Positions 7,390 to 17,249 of a stretch of 64,000 nucleotides of DNA are shown piece by piece. Origin of the DNA: Bacteroidales bacterium (GTDB taxonomy: Bacteria > Bacteroidota > Bacteroidia > Bacteroidales > UBA932); NCBI GenBank assembly GCA_004556005.1, contig SFJA01000001.1:18813-82812 (forward strand). Reading direction: 5' to 3'. The stretch's first letter is position 1, and each line of letters starts with the position of its first letter. The position numbers and the translations under genes are program-made. Under the pieces are notes generated by a model. It made no database searches and was not told the origin of the DNA. It saw nothing but the letters and a program-made list of their open reading frames with translations.

Positions 7390-9240
7390 ATGAGAGAAGT
7401 CAAGTTCAGTCTCGTATTTAGAGATATGTGGCAGAGTGCCGGAAAGTATCAGCCGAGGGTTGACCAGCTGGTAAAAGTTGCCCCGGCGATAATCAGGATG
7501 GGTTGTTTCGACAGGGTCGAGACCAACGGAGGTGGTTTTGAGCAGGTCAACCTGCTTTACGGCGAGAACCCTAACCGTTCGGTAAGGGAGTGGACCAAGC
7601 CGTTCCGTGAGGCCGGAATCCAGACCCATATGCTTGACCGTGCGCTAAATGCGCTCAGGATGAGCCCTTGCTCGAAGGACCTCAGGCAGCTGTTCTACAA
7701 GGTTAAGAAAGCGCAGGGAACGGACATCACCCGTATCTTCTGCGGACTTAACGACGAGCGTAACGTCATTCCGTCAATAGGCTATGCCAAGGAAGCCGGA
7801 ATGATTGCACAGGCTTCGCTTTGCATAACCCATTCTCCTATACATACCGTCGATTATTATGTAAATCTCGCCAAGAAGTTCATCGAAGCTGGAGCCGACG
7901 AGATATGCCTCAAGGATATGGCCGGCATAGGAAGGCCGGTGTCGCTCGGCAAGATCGTTGCCGGAATCAAGGCATACAGGCCTGATATCGTAATCCAGTA
8001 TCATTCTCACGCCGGTCCGGGATTCTGTATGGCTTCCATACTCGAAGTATGTCAGGCGGGTTGCGATTATGTTGACGTAGGTATGTCTCCTCTTTCCTGG
8101 GGAACCGGTCACGCCGATGTGATTGCCGTACAGGAAATGCTCAAGGATGCCGGATTCAAGGTCAAGGAAATCAATATGGAAGCTTATATGGAAGTGCGCA
8201 CGCAGATCCAGGCAATGCTTGACGATTTTCTTGGCTACTATTGTCCGGACCTCAACCGCGTCAACAACTCCCTGCTTGTCAAGCCGGGTCTGCCGGGTGG
8301 TATGATGGGCTCTCTTATGACTGACCTCGAGGACAACCTTGCCCAGCTCAACAAATGGAAGGCAAAGAACGGACAGCCTGCACTCACAACCGACCAGCTG
8401 CTCGTAAAGCTCTTTGACGAAGTCGCTTATGTATGGCCGAAAGTGGGTTATCCTACTCTTGTGACTCCTTTCTCCCAGTATGTCAAGAACCTTGCTCTGA
8501 TGAATGTCATCCAGATGGAAAAGGGCAAGGAGCGCTGGAGTATGATTGGCGACAATATCTGGGATATGATACTCGGAAAGGCGGGCAAGCTTCCGGGCGA
8601 AGTCGATCCGGAAATCAAGGCTCTTGCAGCCGCGCAGGGACGCCAGTTCCTTACCAATGACCCGCAGGAGAATTATCCTGACTGCCTGGACCAGTTCCGC
8701 AGCAAGATGAAGGAGGCAGGCTGGGATACCGGCGCGGATGAAGAGGAACTCTTCGAATATGCAATGCATCCTACTCAGTATGAAGCATATAAATCCGGAA
8801 AGGCCAAGGCTGACTTTGAAGCTGACCTTGCAAAGCGCAAGGCTGCATCTGCTTCGGAACAGGGAACTGCAATGCCTTCTGTAATAACTGTCAACGTAAA
8901 CGGACAGCTCTACCGTCTAGACGTCGCTTACGGTGATGCTATCCCTGCACAGGGTGCTGCCGCCCAGACGGGCGCTGCCGCGGTTCAGGCTGCTGCAGCC
9001 GGATCCGAGGATGTCGCCGCCCCGCTTTCGGGCAAATTCTACCTTACCAAGGAACCCGGTGAACAGCCTCGCAAGGTAGGCGATGCCGTCAAGAGGGGAG
9101 AGACGCTCTGCTATATAGAGGCAATGAAGATAAACAATGCGGTATGCGCTGATTTTGACGGCGTTATCACTGAAATTGTAGCCTCTAACGGAGATACCGT
9201 CGAGGAGGATGACGTAATAATCAGAATGGCGAGGAAATAG
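7390..9240 (+). CDS. oadA: oxaloacetate decarboxylase alpha subunit (carboxyltransferase plus biotin carrier)
   Basis: A 616-residue protein with an HMGL-like carboxyltransferase barrel (about residues 1-290), a conserved carboxylase domain, an Ala/Gly-rich linker (about 515-545) and a biotinyl domain. The biotin lysine is K580 in the EAMKI motif. Expected metal and catalytic residues are present: D12 in RDMWQS, the carbamate lysine in LKDMAG, and the HSH pair in YHSHAGPG. It moves CO2 from oxaloacetate, or a related 2-oxoacid, to biotin, and the beta subunit releases it while exporting Na+. RDMWQS and YHSHAGPG differ from the usual RDAHQS and LHTHxTSG, so substrate choice may differ. No biotin-carboxylase domain is present, so it is not a full pyruvate carboxylase. 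Confidence 0.88.
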   Translation: MREVKFSLVFRDMWQSAGKYQPRVDQLVKVAPAIIRMGCFDRVETNGGGFEQVNLLYGENPNRSVREWTKPFREAGIQTHMLDRALNALRMSPCSKDLRQLFYKVKKAQGTDITRIFCGLNDERNVIPSIGYAKEAGMIAQASLCITHSPIHTVDYYVNLAKKFIEAGADEICLKDMAGIGRPVSLGKIVAGIKAYRPDIVIQYHSHAGPGFCMASILEVCQAGCDYVDVGMSPLSWGTGHADVIAVQEMLKDAGFKVKEINMEAYMEVRTQIQAMLDDFLGYYCPDLNRVNNSLLVKPGLPGGMMGSLMTDLEDNLAQLNKWKAKNGQPALTTDQLLVKLFDEVAYVWPKVGYPTLVTPFSQYVKNLALMNVIQMEKGKERWSMIGDNIWDMILGKAGKLPGEVDPEIKALAAAQGRQFLTNDPQENYPDCLDQFRSKMKEAGWDTGADEEELFEYAMHPTQYEAYKSGKAKADFEADLAKRKAASASEQGTAMPSVITVNVNGQLYRLDVAYGDAIPAQGAAAQTGAAAVQAAAAGSEDVAAPLSGKFYLTKEPGEQPRKVGDAVKRGETLCYIEAMKINNAVCADFDGVITEIVASNGDTVEEDDVIIRMARK

Positions 9241-9243
9241 TGT

Positions 9244-10491
9244 ATGAACGGTTTTGCTGACATCTTCCGGAAGCTCTTCGACATGACTGCATTCAGCAAT
9301 CTTGTCGATGACCCTTCCATCCTGATAATGTATCTGATAGCATTCGGGCTCCTGTATCTCGGAATCGTCAAGAAATACGAACCGCTGCTGCTGGTGCCAA
9401 TAGCGTTCGGAGTGCTCATCGCCAACTTCCCCGGCGGCGAGATGGGCGTGGTTCAGGCGGACTCTGCCGGTTATGTGACCCTTGCAGACGGAACCAGGGA
9501 AATAATCTGGGATATGCCGCTGCACAAGATAGCGCACGAATTTGGCATAATGAACTACCTCTACTATGCGCTCATCAAGTCAGGACTCCTTCCGCCTATC
9601 ATCTTTATGGGTGTGGGAGCGATGACTGACTTCGGTCCTATGCTGCGCAATCTCAAGCTTGCTATTTTTGGTGCGGCTGCCCAGTTCGGTATCTTTGCCG
9701 TGCTCATTATCAGTCTGTTGCTCGGATTTACCCCGCAGGAGGCTGCTTCTCTCGGCATCATCGGAGGCGCCGACGGCCCTACCGCCATCTTTACCACCAT
9801 CAAGCTTGCCCCGCATCTGCTGGGACCTATTGCTATCGCGGCCTACAGCTATATGGCCCTTGTCCCGGTAATCATTCCTCTTGTCGTCAAGCTTACCTGC
9901 AGCGAAAAGGAATTGCTTATCAATATGAAGGAGCAGGACAGGCTCTATCCTGACAAGATGGAGTTCAAGAATATGAGGGTGGTCAAGATAGTGTTCCCTA
10001 TTGCCGTCACTACCATCGTAGCCCTATTCGTGCCTTCAGCAGTGCCTCTCGTGGGAATGCTTATGTTCGGCAATCTCATCAAGGAAATCGGTGCGGATAC
10101 CAACAGGCTCTTCCAGACCGCCAGCAACGGACTTATGAATGCTGCCACGATTTTCCTCGGCCTCTGTGTGGGCGCTACGATGACTTCCGAGGCATTCCTC
10201 AACTGGACTACGCTCGGAATCGTATTTGGAGGATTCTGCGCTTTTGCGCTCAGCATTGCCAGCGGTATCTTTATGGTAAAGATATGGAACCTCTTTGCAA
10301 AAAAGAAGATCAATCCTCTTGTCGGCGCCACCGGACTTTCCGCAGTGCCTATGGCAAGCCGTGTCTGCAACGGTATCAGTACCAAATATGATCCGAAGAA
10401 CCACGTGCTCAACTATTGCATGGCATCCAATATCGCGGGCGTAATCGGCTCTGCGGTCGCTGCCGGCGTGCTGATTTCGTTCCTCGGATAA
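9244..10491 (+). CDS. oadB: Na+-translocating decarboxylase beta subunit
   Basis: A 415-residue polytopic inner-membrane protein, the ion-pumping subunit of the oad complex. The signature GIIGGADGPTAIFTT (about residues 172-186) carries the conserved aspartate needed for Na+ transport and decarboxylation of carboxybiotin. A second conserved stretch near the C terminus, GLSAVPMASRVCNG, is also typical. An extra loop of about 30 residues between helices (about 70-100, GEMGVVQADSAGYVTLADG) resembles the form seen in Bacteroidota. It starts 3 bases after oadA. Together with oadG and oadA this gives a complete primary Na+ pump. Confidence 0.93.
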   Translation: MNGFADIFRKLFDMTAFSNLVDDPSILIMYLIAFGLLYLGIVKKYEPLLLVPIAFGVLIANFPGGEMGVVQADSAGYVTLADGTREIIWDMPLHKIAHEFGIMNYLYYALIKSGLLPPIIFMGVGAMTDFGPMLRNLKLAIFGAAAQFGIFAVLIISLLLGFTPQEAASLGIIGGADGPTAIFTTIKLAPHLLGPIAIAAYSYMALVPVIIPLVVKLTCSEKELLINMKEQDRLYPDKMEFKNMRVVKIVFPIAVTTIVALFVPSAVPLVGMLMFGNLIKEIGADTNRLFQTASNGLMNAATIFLGLCVGATMTSEAFLNWTTLGIVFGGFCAFALSIASGIFMVKIWNLFAKKKINPLVGATGLSAVPMASRVCNGISTKYDPKNHVLNYCMASNIAGVIGSAVAAGVLISFLG

Positions 10492-10507
10492 GGCATAGTT
10501 TGAGTGT

Positions 10508-11620
10508 ATGGCTGCAGAAAATGATTTTTCCAGATTGGAGCTCAGCCTCCCTGCGTGCAGAAGCAACTACCGCTATTTCAGGTCCCTGCTCAAGCCTTCG
10601 ACTAAGCTGCTGGTGCTTGTCAAGGCAAATGCATACGGACACGGCGCGGTAGAATTCGCTTCTATGATGCAGGCGGAAGGTGCTGACTATCTGGCCGTTG
10701 CGCTGCCGCTGGAAGGTGTGGAGCTGCGTAGGTCGGGTATCTCGCTGCCCATACTCGTACTTACTGCCGGAACGGACTTTTTTCCGCAGATCATCGAGAA
10801 CAGGCTCGAACCCGGCATTCCGAATATGGACACTCTCGTTGCGTTGTGCAATGAATTGAAACAAAGGGGGATAGAAGGGTTTCCAATACATATCAAGCTT
10901 GACAGCGGAATGCACCGCCTGGGCTTTATGAGCTCCGAACTGGACGAGTTGAAAGCCTTTCTTGCAGGATGCCGCCAGGTCAGGGTCGTTTCGCTCTACT
11001 CGCATCTTGCGGCATCCGAGGACCCGGAACAGGACGAATTTACCCTTGGGCAGATAGAATTGTTCGAAAGGAATGCAGAGAGCGTTTGCAGCGTACTGCC
11101 TTACAGGCCAATGCTTCACGTGCTCAACTCTGCGGGTATAGAGCGTTTCCCTCAGTATCAGCACGATATGGTGCGTCTGGGGATTGGAATTTACGGTATA
11201 AGCGCGCTCCCGGGAAAGAAGCTTCAGCCGGTTGCGAGCTTTAAGGTCAAGATACTGCAGATCAAGCATCTGCTGCCTTCAGACGGTACCATTGGCTACG
11301 GCCGTTATGGAAAAGTCGGGCCTCAGGGGGCGACCATAGCGACTATACCTGCAGGCTATGCTGACGGAATTGACAGGCATCTGGGCAGGGGAGCAGCAAG
11401 CTTCAGCGTTAACGGGCACAGGGCGCCGACCATCGGCAATATATGTATGGATATGTGTATGCTTGACGTGACCGGGATAGACTGCAAGGTGGGCGATACC
11501 GTGGTGATTTTCGGAAAGGATCCGGAAATAGGTGAGCTGGCTGATATCCTGGGTACCATACCGTACGAAATCCTGACTTCGGTTCCGCGCCGTATCGAAA
11601 GGGTGATTGTACGCAGATAA
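10508..11620 (+). CDS. alr: alanine racemase
   Basis: A 370-residue PLP enzyme that supplies D-alanine for peptidoglycan. The cofactor lysine is K39 in LVKANAYGHG. The C-terminal beta domain contains the GYGRYGK segment that holds the catalytic tyrosine region and the MCMLDVTGI strand. The length is the normal single-domain form, without the MurF fusion seen in some Bacteroidota. It starts 16 bases after oadB and may be cotranscribed with it. Confidence 0.94.
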   Translation: MAAENDFSRLELSLPACRSNYRYFRSLLKPSTKLLVLVKANAYGHGAVEFASMMQAEGADYLAVALPLEGVELRRSGISLPILVLTAGTDFFPQIIENRLEPGIPNMDTLVALCNELKQRGIEGFPIHIKLDSGMHRLGFMSSELDELKAFLAGCRQVRVVSLYSHLAASEDPEQDEFTLGQIELFERNAESVCSVLPYRPMLHVLNSAGIERFPQYQHDMVRLGIGIYGISALPGKKLQPVASFKVKILQIKHLLPSDGTIGYGRYGKVGPQGATIATIPAGYADGIDRHLGRGAASFSVNGHRAPTIGNICMDMCMLDVTGIDCKVGDTVVIFGKDPEIGELADILGTIPYEILTSVPRRIERVIVRR

Positions 11621-11646
11621 GTGAATCAAAACAACACTGAAACTAT

Positions 11647-13011
11647 ATGAAAAAAATTCTGACACTTGCGTTGTCGCTGATCAGCGTCGCAGCGGCCGCG
11701 CAGCAGACGGGGGGAATCACTCCTGAAATGCTTGGCCGCATCAGCGGCGCCTATGCGGGAGACGCGCACGACAAGGCAATACGCAATGCCTTGAATACCA
11801 CGGATATAAATGTACTTGCTACAAATGCGGACAAGATCGCTATGCCCGAAACGTCATTCAGCGACCGCGTCGTAACCAAGGGTATTACCAATCAGAAGAA
11901 AAGCGGAAGGTGCTGGCTGTTCACCGGACTCAATGTGCTCAGGGCTGCTGCAATCCAGAAATATGACCTTGGAGACTTCCAGTTCTCTCAAAGCTACTGC
12001 TTCTTCTATGACCAGCTCGAAAAGGCCAATCTTTTCCTCCAGGCTGTGATAGATACCAGAGAAAAGCCTATGTCTGACCGTGAGGTTGACTGGCTTTTCA
12101 GCAATCCGATAGGCGACGGAGGTACATTCACCGGTGTCGCAAACCTTGTCACCAAGTATGGACTTGTCCCTGCAGACGTGATGCCGGAAAGCTATATTGC
12201 CAACAGTACCAGCCAGATGAGCGCCCAACTTCGTACCTTGCTCAGACAGGACGGCCTTAAACTGCGCGAGACACCTTCAGGCGTGAAGAAAAAGGATATG
12301 GGGGCCTATCTCCAGGGGCTCAAGGAGGAGATGCTCGGAGAGGTTTACCGCATACTCGCCCTGTGCCTTGGCGAACCGCCTGCATACTTCGAGTGGCAGG
12401 GCAAGACCGTGACTCCGCTTCAGTTCTATCAGGAGCTGCTCGGTTACGACCTTGAGCACGGCTATGTGATGCTGATGAACGATCCTTCGCGCGAATATGG
12501 AAAGGTTTACGAGATCCGGTATGACAGGCATCTATATGACGGCCAGAACTGGCTCTATGTCAATCTCCCGATAGAGCGCATCAAGGAAATGGCCATTGCC
12601 TCCATCAAGGACAACGTGGCAATGTACTTCAGCTGCGATGTCGCAAAGCAGCTCAACCGCCCGAAGGGAGTGTGTGACCTTGAAAATTATGATTACGAGT
12701 CTCTGCTCGGAGTCAAGTTCACTATGGACAAGAAACAGCGCATCCTGACTCACGCCAGCGGATCTTCCCATGCCATGACACTTGTGGGAGTCAATCTTGA
12801 GGACGGTGTGCCTGACAGGTGGCTCGTGGAAAACAGCTGGGGTGACACTGGTTACAAAGGTCACATCATAATGACTGACGACTGGTTCAACGAGTATATG
12901 TTCCGCCTCGTAGTGGAACGCAAGTACGTTCCGGAAGACGTGCTCAAGATGCTTGAACAGACTCCTGTACAGCTTCCGGCCTGGGATCCTATGTTTTTAA
13001 ATGAAGAATAG
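11647..13011 (+). CDS. pepC: secreted C1 family aminopeptidase (aminopeptidase C / bleomycin hydrolase type)
   Basis: A papain-fold cysteine peptidase of 454 residues. A signal peptide covers residues 1-19 (MKKILTLALSLISVAAAAQ), placing it in the periplasm or outside. The catalytic triad is visible: C89 in SGRCW, H375 in SSHAMTL and N396 in ENSWGD. The overall length and these contexts match aminopeptidase C and bleomycin hydrolase, which are usually cytosolic; secreted versions are common in Bacteroidota and would take part in peptide breakdown for amino-acid fermentation. It lies 26 bases after alr and 2 bases before the transporter gene. Confidence 0.9.
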   Translation: MKKILTLALSLISVAAAAQQTGGITPEMLGRISGAYAGDAHDKAIRNALNTTDINVLATNADKIAMPETSFSDRVVTKGITNQKKSGRCWLFTGLNVLRAAAIQKYDLGDFQFSQSYCFFYDQLEKANLFLQAVIDTREKPMSDREVDWLFSNPIGDGGTFTGVANLVTKYGLVPADVMPESYIANSTSQMSAQLRTLLRQDGLKLRETPSGVKKKDMGAYLQGLKEEMLGEVYRILALCLGEPPAYFEWQGKTVTPLQFYQELLGYDLEHGYVMLMNDPSREYGKVYEIRYDRHLYDGQNWLYVNLPIERIKEMAIASIKDNVAMYFSCDVAKQLNRPKGVCDLENYDYESLLGVKFTMDKKQRILTHASGSSHAMTLVGVNLEDGVPDRWLVENSWGDTGYKGHIIMTDDWFNEYMFRLVVERKYVPEDVLKMLEQTPVQLPAWDPMFLNEE

Positions 13012-13013
13012 AT

Positions 13014-14411
13014 ATGGCACAAGACAAAGCAACACTCAGAAAGTACAACTACTGGCAGTGGCGAACCCTCATCATCCTGATGCTGGGATATGCCCTTTTC
13101 TACTTTGTACGCAAGAACTTCAGCATCGTAATGCCTGCGCTCGAGTCTGAACTCGGCCTCAGCAAGACCCAGCTGGGTATCTTCCTCACACTTAACGGAG
13201 TGATTTACGGCGTATCACGCTTCTTCAACGGATTCCTCTCCGACAGGCTCAAGCGCAAGAGAGTCTTTATGGCTGCCGGTCTGTTCCTTTCGGCCGTTGT
13301 CAACCTCGTCATAGGATTCCTTCCTCAGATGAACGGACTGATGGGCATACTTGACGCCGAGGGCAAGGTGACTATGTTTGCAGTTTATTTCATCGGTACA
13401 CTGCTTCTTTTCAACGGAGTGTTCCAGGGAATGGGCTTCCCTCCTTGCTCTGCCCTGCTCGTAAACTGGGTCAAACCTTCCGAACTCGCCACAAAACAGG
13501 CTATCTGGAATACCTCTCACTCTCTCGGAGCAGGTCTTCTTGGACTTATGATTGCAGGCATACTCAATGCATTCGGCAATGCAGCTTGGCAGTGGTGCTT
13601 CTGGATTCCGGCAATTCTTGCCATTATGGGAGCTGCCCTCCTTCTGCTGGGACTCAAGGATGACCCTTCTGATGTGGGACTGCCAAGCGTCGTGACCCTC
13701 GACACCGCTACCAAGGATGCGAGGGACGACTCCAAAGAAAGTCCTGAGTTCAAGAAAAAGGCTTACAAGCTCTGTGTAAAGCACCTTGTGTTCGGAAGCC
13801 CGACTATGTGGTGCATAGCGGTCTGCACCTTCTGCGTATATGTCGTCCGATTCACCGTGCTTGACTGGGGCTCCAGCATTCTTACCCAGTACAAGGGTAT
13901 GGATCTTGGCCTTGCTGCCACCGTAGTCGGTCTCACCGAGGTCGTGGGCGGCATACTCGGCGTGCTTCTCGCTGGATGGATGACAGACCATCTGTTCAAA
14001 GGCAAGGCACATCATACCGGACTGCTTTTCACGGCCATCGCAACCCTTTTCCTCTTCCTGTTCTGGAAGGCTCCTAAGGACAATACCATACTCAATATCA
14101 TTTATATAGTCCTGATTTCCTTCTTTATCTACGGACCTCAGGGACTTGTGGGCATCGCAGCTTCCAACCAGGCCACCAAGCGTGCCGCAGCCAGTGCCAA
14201 CGGCTTTGTAGGAATGTTCGGCTACCTTTCCCCTATAGTCTCAGGTACCCTCTTCGGCTTCCTTGCACAGCACTACGGCTGGGACTCAGTCTTTGAAGCG
14301 GGAATCATTTTCGGAATAGTGGGAACCATAGTATGGGCCCTGATATGGAAAGCCCCGGCCAATGGCTATGCAAAGGCCGAGGAACTTCTCAAGCAGCTTG
14401 ACGAGGAGTAA
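13014..14411 (+). CDS. glpT: organophosphate:phosphate antiporter, GlpT-like MFS transporter
   Basis: A 465-residue member of the major facilitator superfamily with about 12 predicted membrane helices. The N terminus (YWQWRTLIILMLGYALFYFVRKNFS) and the segment KQAIWNTSHSLGAGLLG are typical of the organophosphate:Pi antiporter branch (GlpT, UhpT, UhpC, PgtP). The presence of glpABC 8 kb away makes glycerol 3-phosphate the likely substrate, but hexose or other phosphates cannot be excluded by eye. It is the last gene of the plus-strand block and ends 2 bases before the convergent addA gene. Confidence 0.85.
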   Translation: MAQDKATLRKYNYWQWRTLIILMLGYALFYFVRKNFSIVMPALESELGLSKTQLGIFLTLNGVIYGVSRFFNGFLSDRLKRKRVFMAAGLFLSAVVNLVIGFLPQMNGLMGILDAEGKVTMFAVYFIGTLLLFNGVFQGMGFPPCSALLVNWVKPSELATKQAIWNTSHSLGAGLLGLMIAGILNAFGNAAWQWCFWIPAILAIMGAALLLLGLKDDPSDVGLPSVVTLDTATKDARDDSKESPEFKKKAYKLCVKHLVFGSPTMWCIAVCTFCVYVVRFTVLDWGSSILTQYKGMDLGLAATVVGLTEVVGGILGVLLAGWMTDHLFKGKAHHTGLLFTAIATLFLFLFWKAPKDNTILNIIYIVLISFFIYGPQGLVGIAASNQATKRAAASANGFVGMFGYLSPIVSGTLFGFLAQHYGWDSVFEAGIIFGIVGTIVWALIWKAPANGYAKAEELLKQLDEE

Positions 14412-14413
14412 TC

Positions 14414-17245
14414 CTATTCCACTTCGACTACCTTGTCCGCAGGTACATACCAAACCACACCGGACACGTTCTTATAACCCATCAGGCGATAGAGCTGAAT
14501 ATAACGCTCTACCTGCCTGATGTATTTTTCTGACTCCTCTTCTCCGAACTTGTAGTCGATTACTATGGTCTTACCGCCGGTCATCACTACTCGGTCAGGC
14601 CGGTTCTCACGCCCTCCAAGGTCAATGACCGAGGCCTCGTTGCGACCCCGAACGAACCACTGCGGATGTGCACTGATGCGTGCAGAAAGCATTTCGAGCA
14701 CATCCTTTCCCATTTCATCGTCCAGCATCCCGTCCGAAACCACTGCCTTTACCGCAGGCTCCAGAGTGTCCGGCGTCTGAACCAAGGACAGGATTTTGTG
14801 CAGGACAATTCCTCTGATCCTGCCCGATGCCCTGACACCAGTGCTCGAGTCTGGTCCGAAGAATTGTAACGCATCGGAGGAAGTCCTGAGTTTCCTGCCC
14901 CTTCCCGAGTTGGAAAAACAGCCCCTGACACCGTTGAAAGAGCTTGTTTTGCGCTCCAGCGTGCTGAAGTCATAAGGCTCGCCGCTTATCCATTCGTCGG
15001 CGTTGACAAAGGTGTAAAGCAACTGTGATACATCCTTCCAGTCATCCTTGTATCGGCCTTCCATTACGGCCTGCGCAGGGGTCTTGGCAATTATGTGCAT
15101 TTCATTGACTGCCCTGGTAAAAGCCACGTAGGCAAGGTTGATTCCGTCTATCGTCCTCTGGCTCATCTCCTGTTCGTAGCTCTCCCTGAATCGGCTGCCT
15201 TTCAAGACTTTATCATATTTTACGGGATACAGGCCACCGTGATTCCTGAAAGCCCCCGTCTTTGCATCGAGATATGCCCACTGCACGCTTCCGCTTTTGC
15301 CGGTAAGAGAAATCTTGTCGGCGTAAGGAATGATTACAAAAGGGAATTCCAGCCCCTTGGACTTGTGTATGGTCATTATCCTCACGGCATCCTGACTTTG
15401 CGGCGACTCTATCATACGAGGCTTTTCCTTCCAGAATGCAAGAAATTCCGGGAGCTTGTTGCCGTTTGTCGCACACCAGTCCTGAAGCTGGTCCATAAAC
15501 GCCTCGACATACACTATGTGCTTTTCAAACAGCTTTTCATCCTGTTCCTTTATCTTCCCGAGCAGCAGGTCGCAAAGGTCAACGAGCGAATGGTAGGTGT
15601 CCGGAACGTCGATGCCCGTTTTTTTTAGTACATAGGCGCTGGTGCTGTTCTGCGGGTTGGCTATGCATCCCAAAAGAGAAATGAGCCTGATGACCACAGA
15701 TGAAGTGCTCATACAGAGAGAGTCGTCCGATATCACGGGGATGCCGTTTTCTATAAGAATTGCGGCGAGGGACGAGCCGTCAGAATTGTTCCTGGTCAGG
15801 ATGGTTATGTCGCTGAAGCGGGCTCCTCTCGAAACGGCGTCCTGCACCGAAGAGAGCACGGCATTGCCCTGCTGGTCGTTGTCGGTAAACGAGACCCTCA
15901 CGCAACCTTCCTGAGACTCCAGATGCCTGACCTTCTGCTGCAGTCCTTCGTATATCGAAGACGTGCCGGTCTTGCCAGATACAAATTCGAAGAACCTGTT
16001 GTTGAACCCGACTACCTTTTTGAGACTGCGCCAGTTGGAGTCCATTGTCTCGCAGACGGCTGCCGGGAACTGCCTCTGGACCTCCTTGCCGAGCAGGGTC
16101 CAGTCGGAGTCGCGGAAACGGTAGATGCTCTGCTTGACGTCGCCTACGATGAGGTTGCTGCCGCCCTTGGACTCGCTTTCCCGCAGCAGCGGAAGGAAGT
16201 TGGCCCACTGCACGGCCGAGGTGTCCTGGAATTCGTCCAGCAGGAAGTCATTGTACCTGACGCCGAGTTTTTCGTATATGAATGGGGCGTCGGTGTTGTC
16301 TATGATGCTTTTGAGTATGTCTGCGGAGTCATCCAGCGACAGGACGTTCTTTTCCGTGAGCAGCTCGTTGTAGTTTTTCAGAATCTCTCCGTACAGGCCG
16401 AGACTGTAGATGTTTGACCTTATGACTGAAGCAGTTATGTAATCCTCGCTCCCGTTGGTGACAAGTGAGACGAGTCCTGCGCAATCAGGACAGTTCATTA
16501 CGCTCGCGGACAGGTCAGGCATCCTTTCGCCGTTTGAGAGTTTCTTTATTATGGAGTTGAGACTGCGCTTCACGGTGCCGTTGCTTACAGTCTCGATAGC
16601 GTTGTTTGCAGCCGCAAGACAATCAGCTTCAAATGTCTTGACTATGCTTGTGCAAAGATCGCGCAGTGTCTTGAGACTTGCGCGGTCAAATGTTGCCTTG
16701 TCGTCGAATTTGTGTTCTTCCTTGAGCCTGCGGAACTGCTCGCTTTTGACCAGACGGCCGGTTTCCTCGAGACTCTCGTCAATCTTGAACTTGCTTCCAT
16801 CGGCAAGAGACTCCATCATTCGCTCGCGTATCCACTCCTTGAGATCCTTGTCCTGAGGCGTGATGCCGTCAAGCACCCTTTCGTATGCTTCGGTGATGAG
16901 CGAATCCTTGTCCAGCTCCACCTGATAAGCTGCGAACTGTCCAATCTCGTTTGAGAATGCCTTGAGAGCCTGCTGGAAGAATCGGTCTATGGTGCTGATA
17001 CTGAATGCACTGTAGTCGTGAAGCATATTGACCAGCATTTTCCTTGCCTTCTCGTTGCCCTTGGCTTCAGCGGCGAGTTCCCTGAGTATCCTCTCCTTCA
17101 TCTCGTCCGTTGCCTTGTTGGTAAACGTGACGGCAAGAATGTGCCTGTACGCGTAACTGTCATTGGATGCGAGCAGGTTGTTCAGATATGTATGTGCCAG
17201 CGTGTAGGTCTTTCCCGAGCCGGCCGATGCCTTCAGAATCTTCAT
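14414..17245 (-). CDS. addA: AddA-like helicase-nuclease (UvrD family plus PD-(D/E)XK)
   Basis: A 943-residue subunit of a RecBCD/AddAB-type double-strand-break end processor. Walker A is SAGSGKT (residues 7-13). Further helicase motifs are VTFTNKATDEMKERI, the Walker B LLDEFQDTS, GDVKQSIYRFRD, TIHKSKGLEFPFVIIPYADK and YVAFTRAVNEMHII. The C-terminal nuclease core PDRVV...IVIDYKFGE carries the D...DYK residues. It starts 4 bases after addB. Shorter than B. subtilis AddA (about 1230), as is common in this phylum. It is the last gene of the operon that begins with DUF4290. Confidence 0.88.
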   Translation of the reverse strand: MKILKASAGSGKTYTLAHTYLNNLLASNDSYAYRHILAVTFTNKATDEMKERILRELAAEAKGNEKARKMLVNMLHDYSAFSISTIDRFFQQALKAFSNEIGQFAAYQVELDKDSLITEAYERVLDGITPQDKDLKEWIRERMMESLADGSKFKIDESLEETGRLVKSEQFRRLKEEHKFDDKATFDRASLKTLRDLCTSIVKTFEADCLAAANNAIETVSNGTVKRSLNSIIKKLSNGERMPDLSASVMNCPDCAGLVSLVTNGSEDYITASVIRSNIYSLGLYGEILKNYNELLTEKNVLSLDDSADILKSIIDNTDAPFIYEKLGVRYNDFLLDEFQDTSAVQWANFLPLLRESESKGGSNLIVGDVKQSIYRFRDSDWTLLGKEVQRQFPAAVCETMDSNWRSLKKVVGFNNRFFEFVSGKTGTSSIYEGLQQKVRHLESQEGCVRVSFTDNDQQGNAVLSSVQDAVSRGARFSDITILTRNNSDGSSLAAILIENGIPVISDDSLCMSTSSVVIRLISLLGCIANPQNSTSAYVLKKTGIDVPDTYHSLVDLCDLLLGKIKEQDEKLFEKHIVYVEAFMDQLQDWCATNGNKLPEFLAFWKEKPRMIESPQSQDAVRIMTIHKSKGLEFPFVIIPYADKISLTGKSGSVQWAYLDAKTGAFRNHGGLYPVKYDKVLKGSRFRESYEQEMSQRTIDGINLAYVAFTRAVNEMHIIAKTPAQAVMEGRYKDDWKDVSQLLYTFVNADEWISGEPYDFSTLERKTSSFNGVRGCFSNSGRGRKLRTSSDALQFFGPDSSTGVRASGRIRGIVLHKILSLVQTPDTLEPAVKAVVSDGMLDDEMGKDVLEMLSARISAHPQWFVRGRNEASVIDLGGRENRPDRVVMTGGKTIVIDYKFGEEESEKYIRQVERYIQLYRLMGYKNVSGVVWYVPADKVVEVE

Positions 17246-17249
17246 AATA

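Noticed and set aside
7390..9240. Pyruvate carboxylase, or methylmalonyl-CoA decarboxylase
   Set aside because: There is no biotin-carboxylase domain, and the carboxyltransferase is of the HMGL type used for 2-oxoacids, not the acyl-CoA type.
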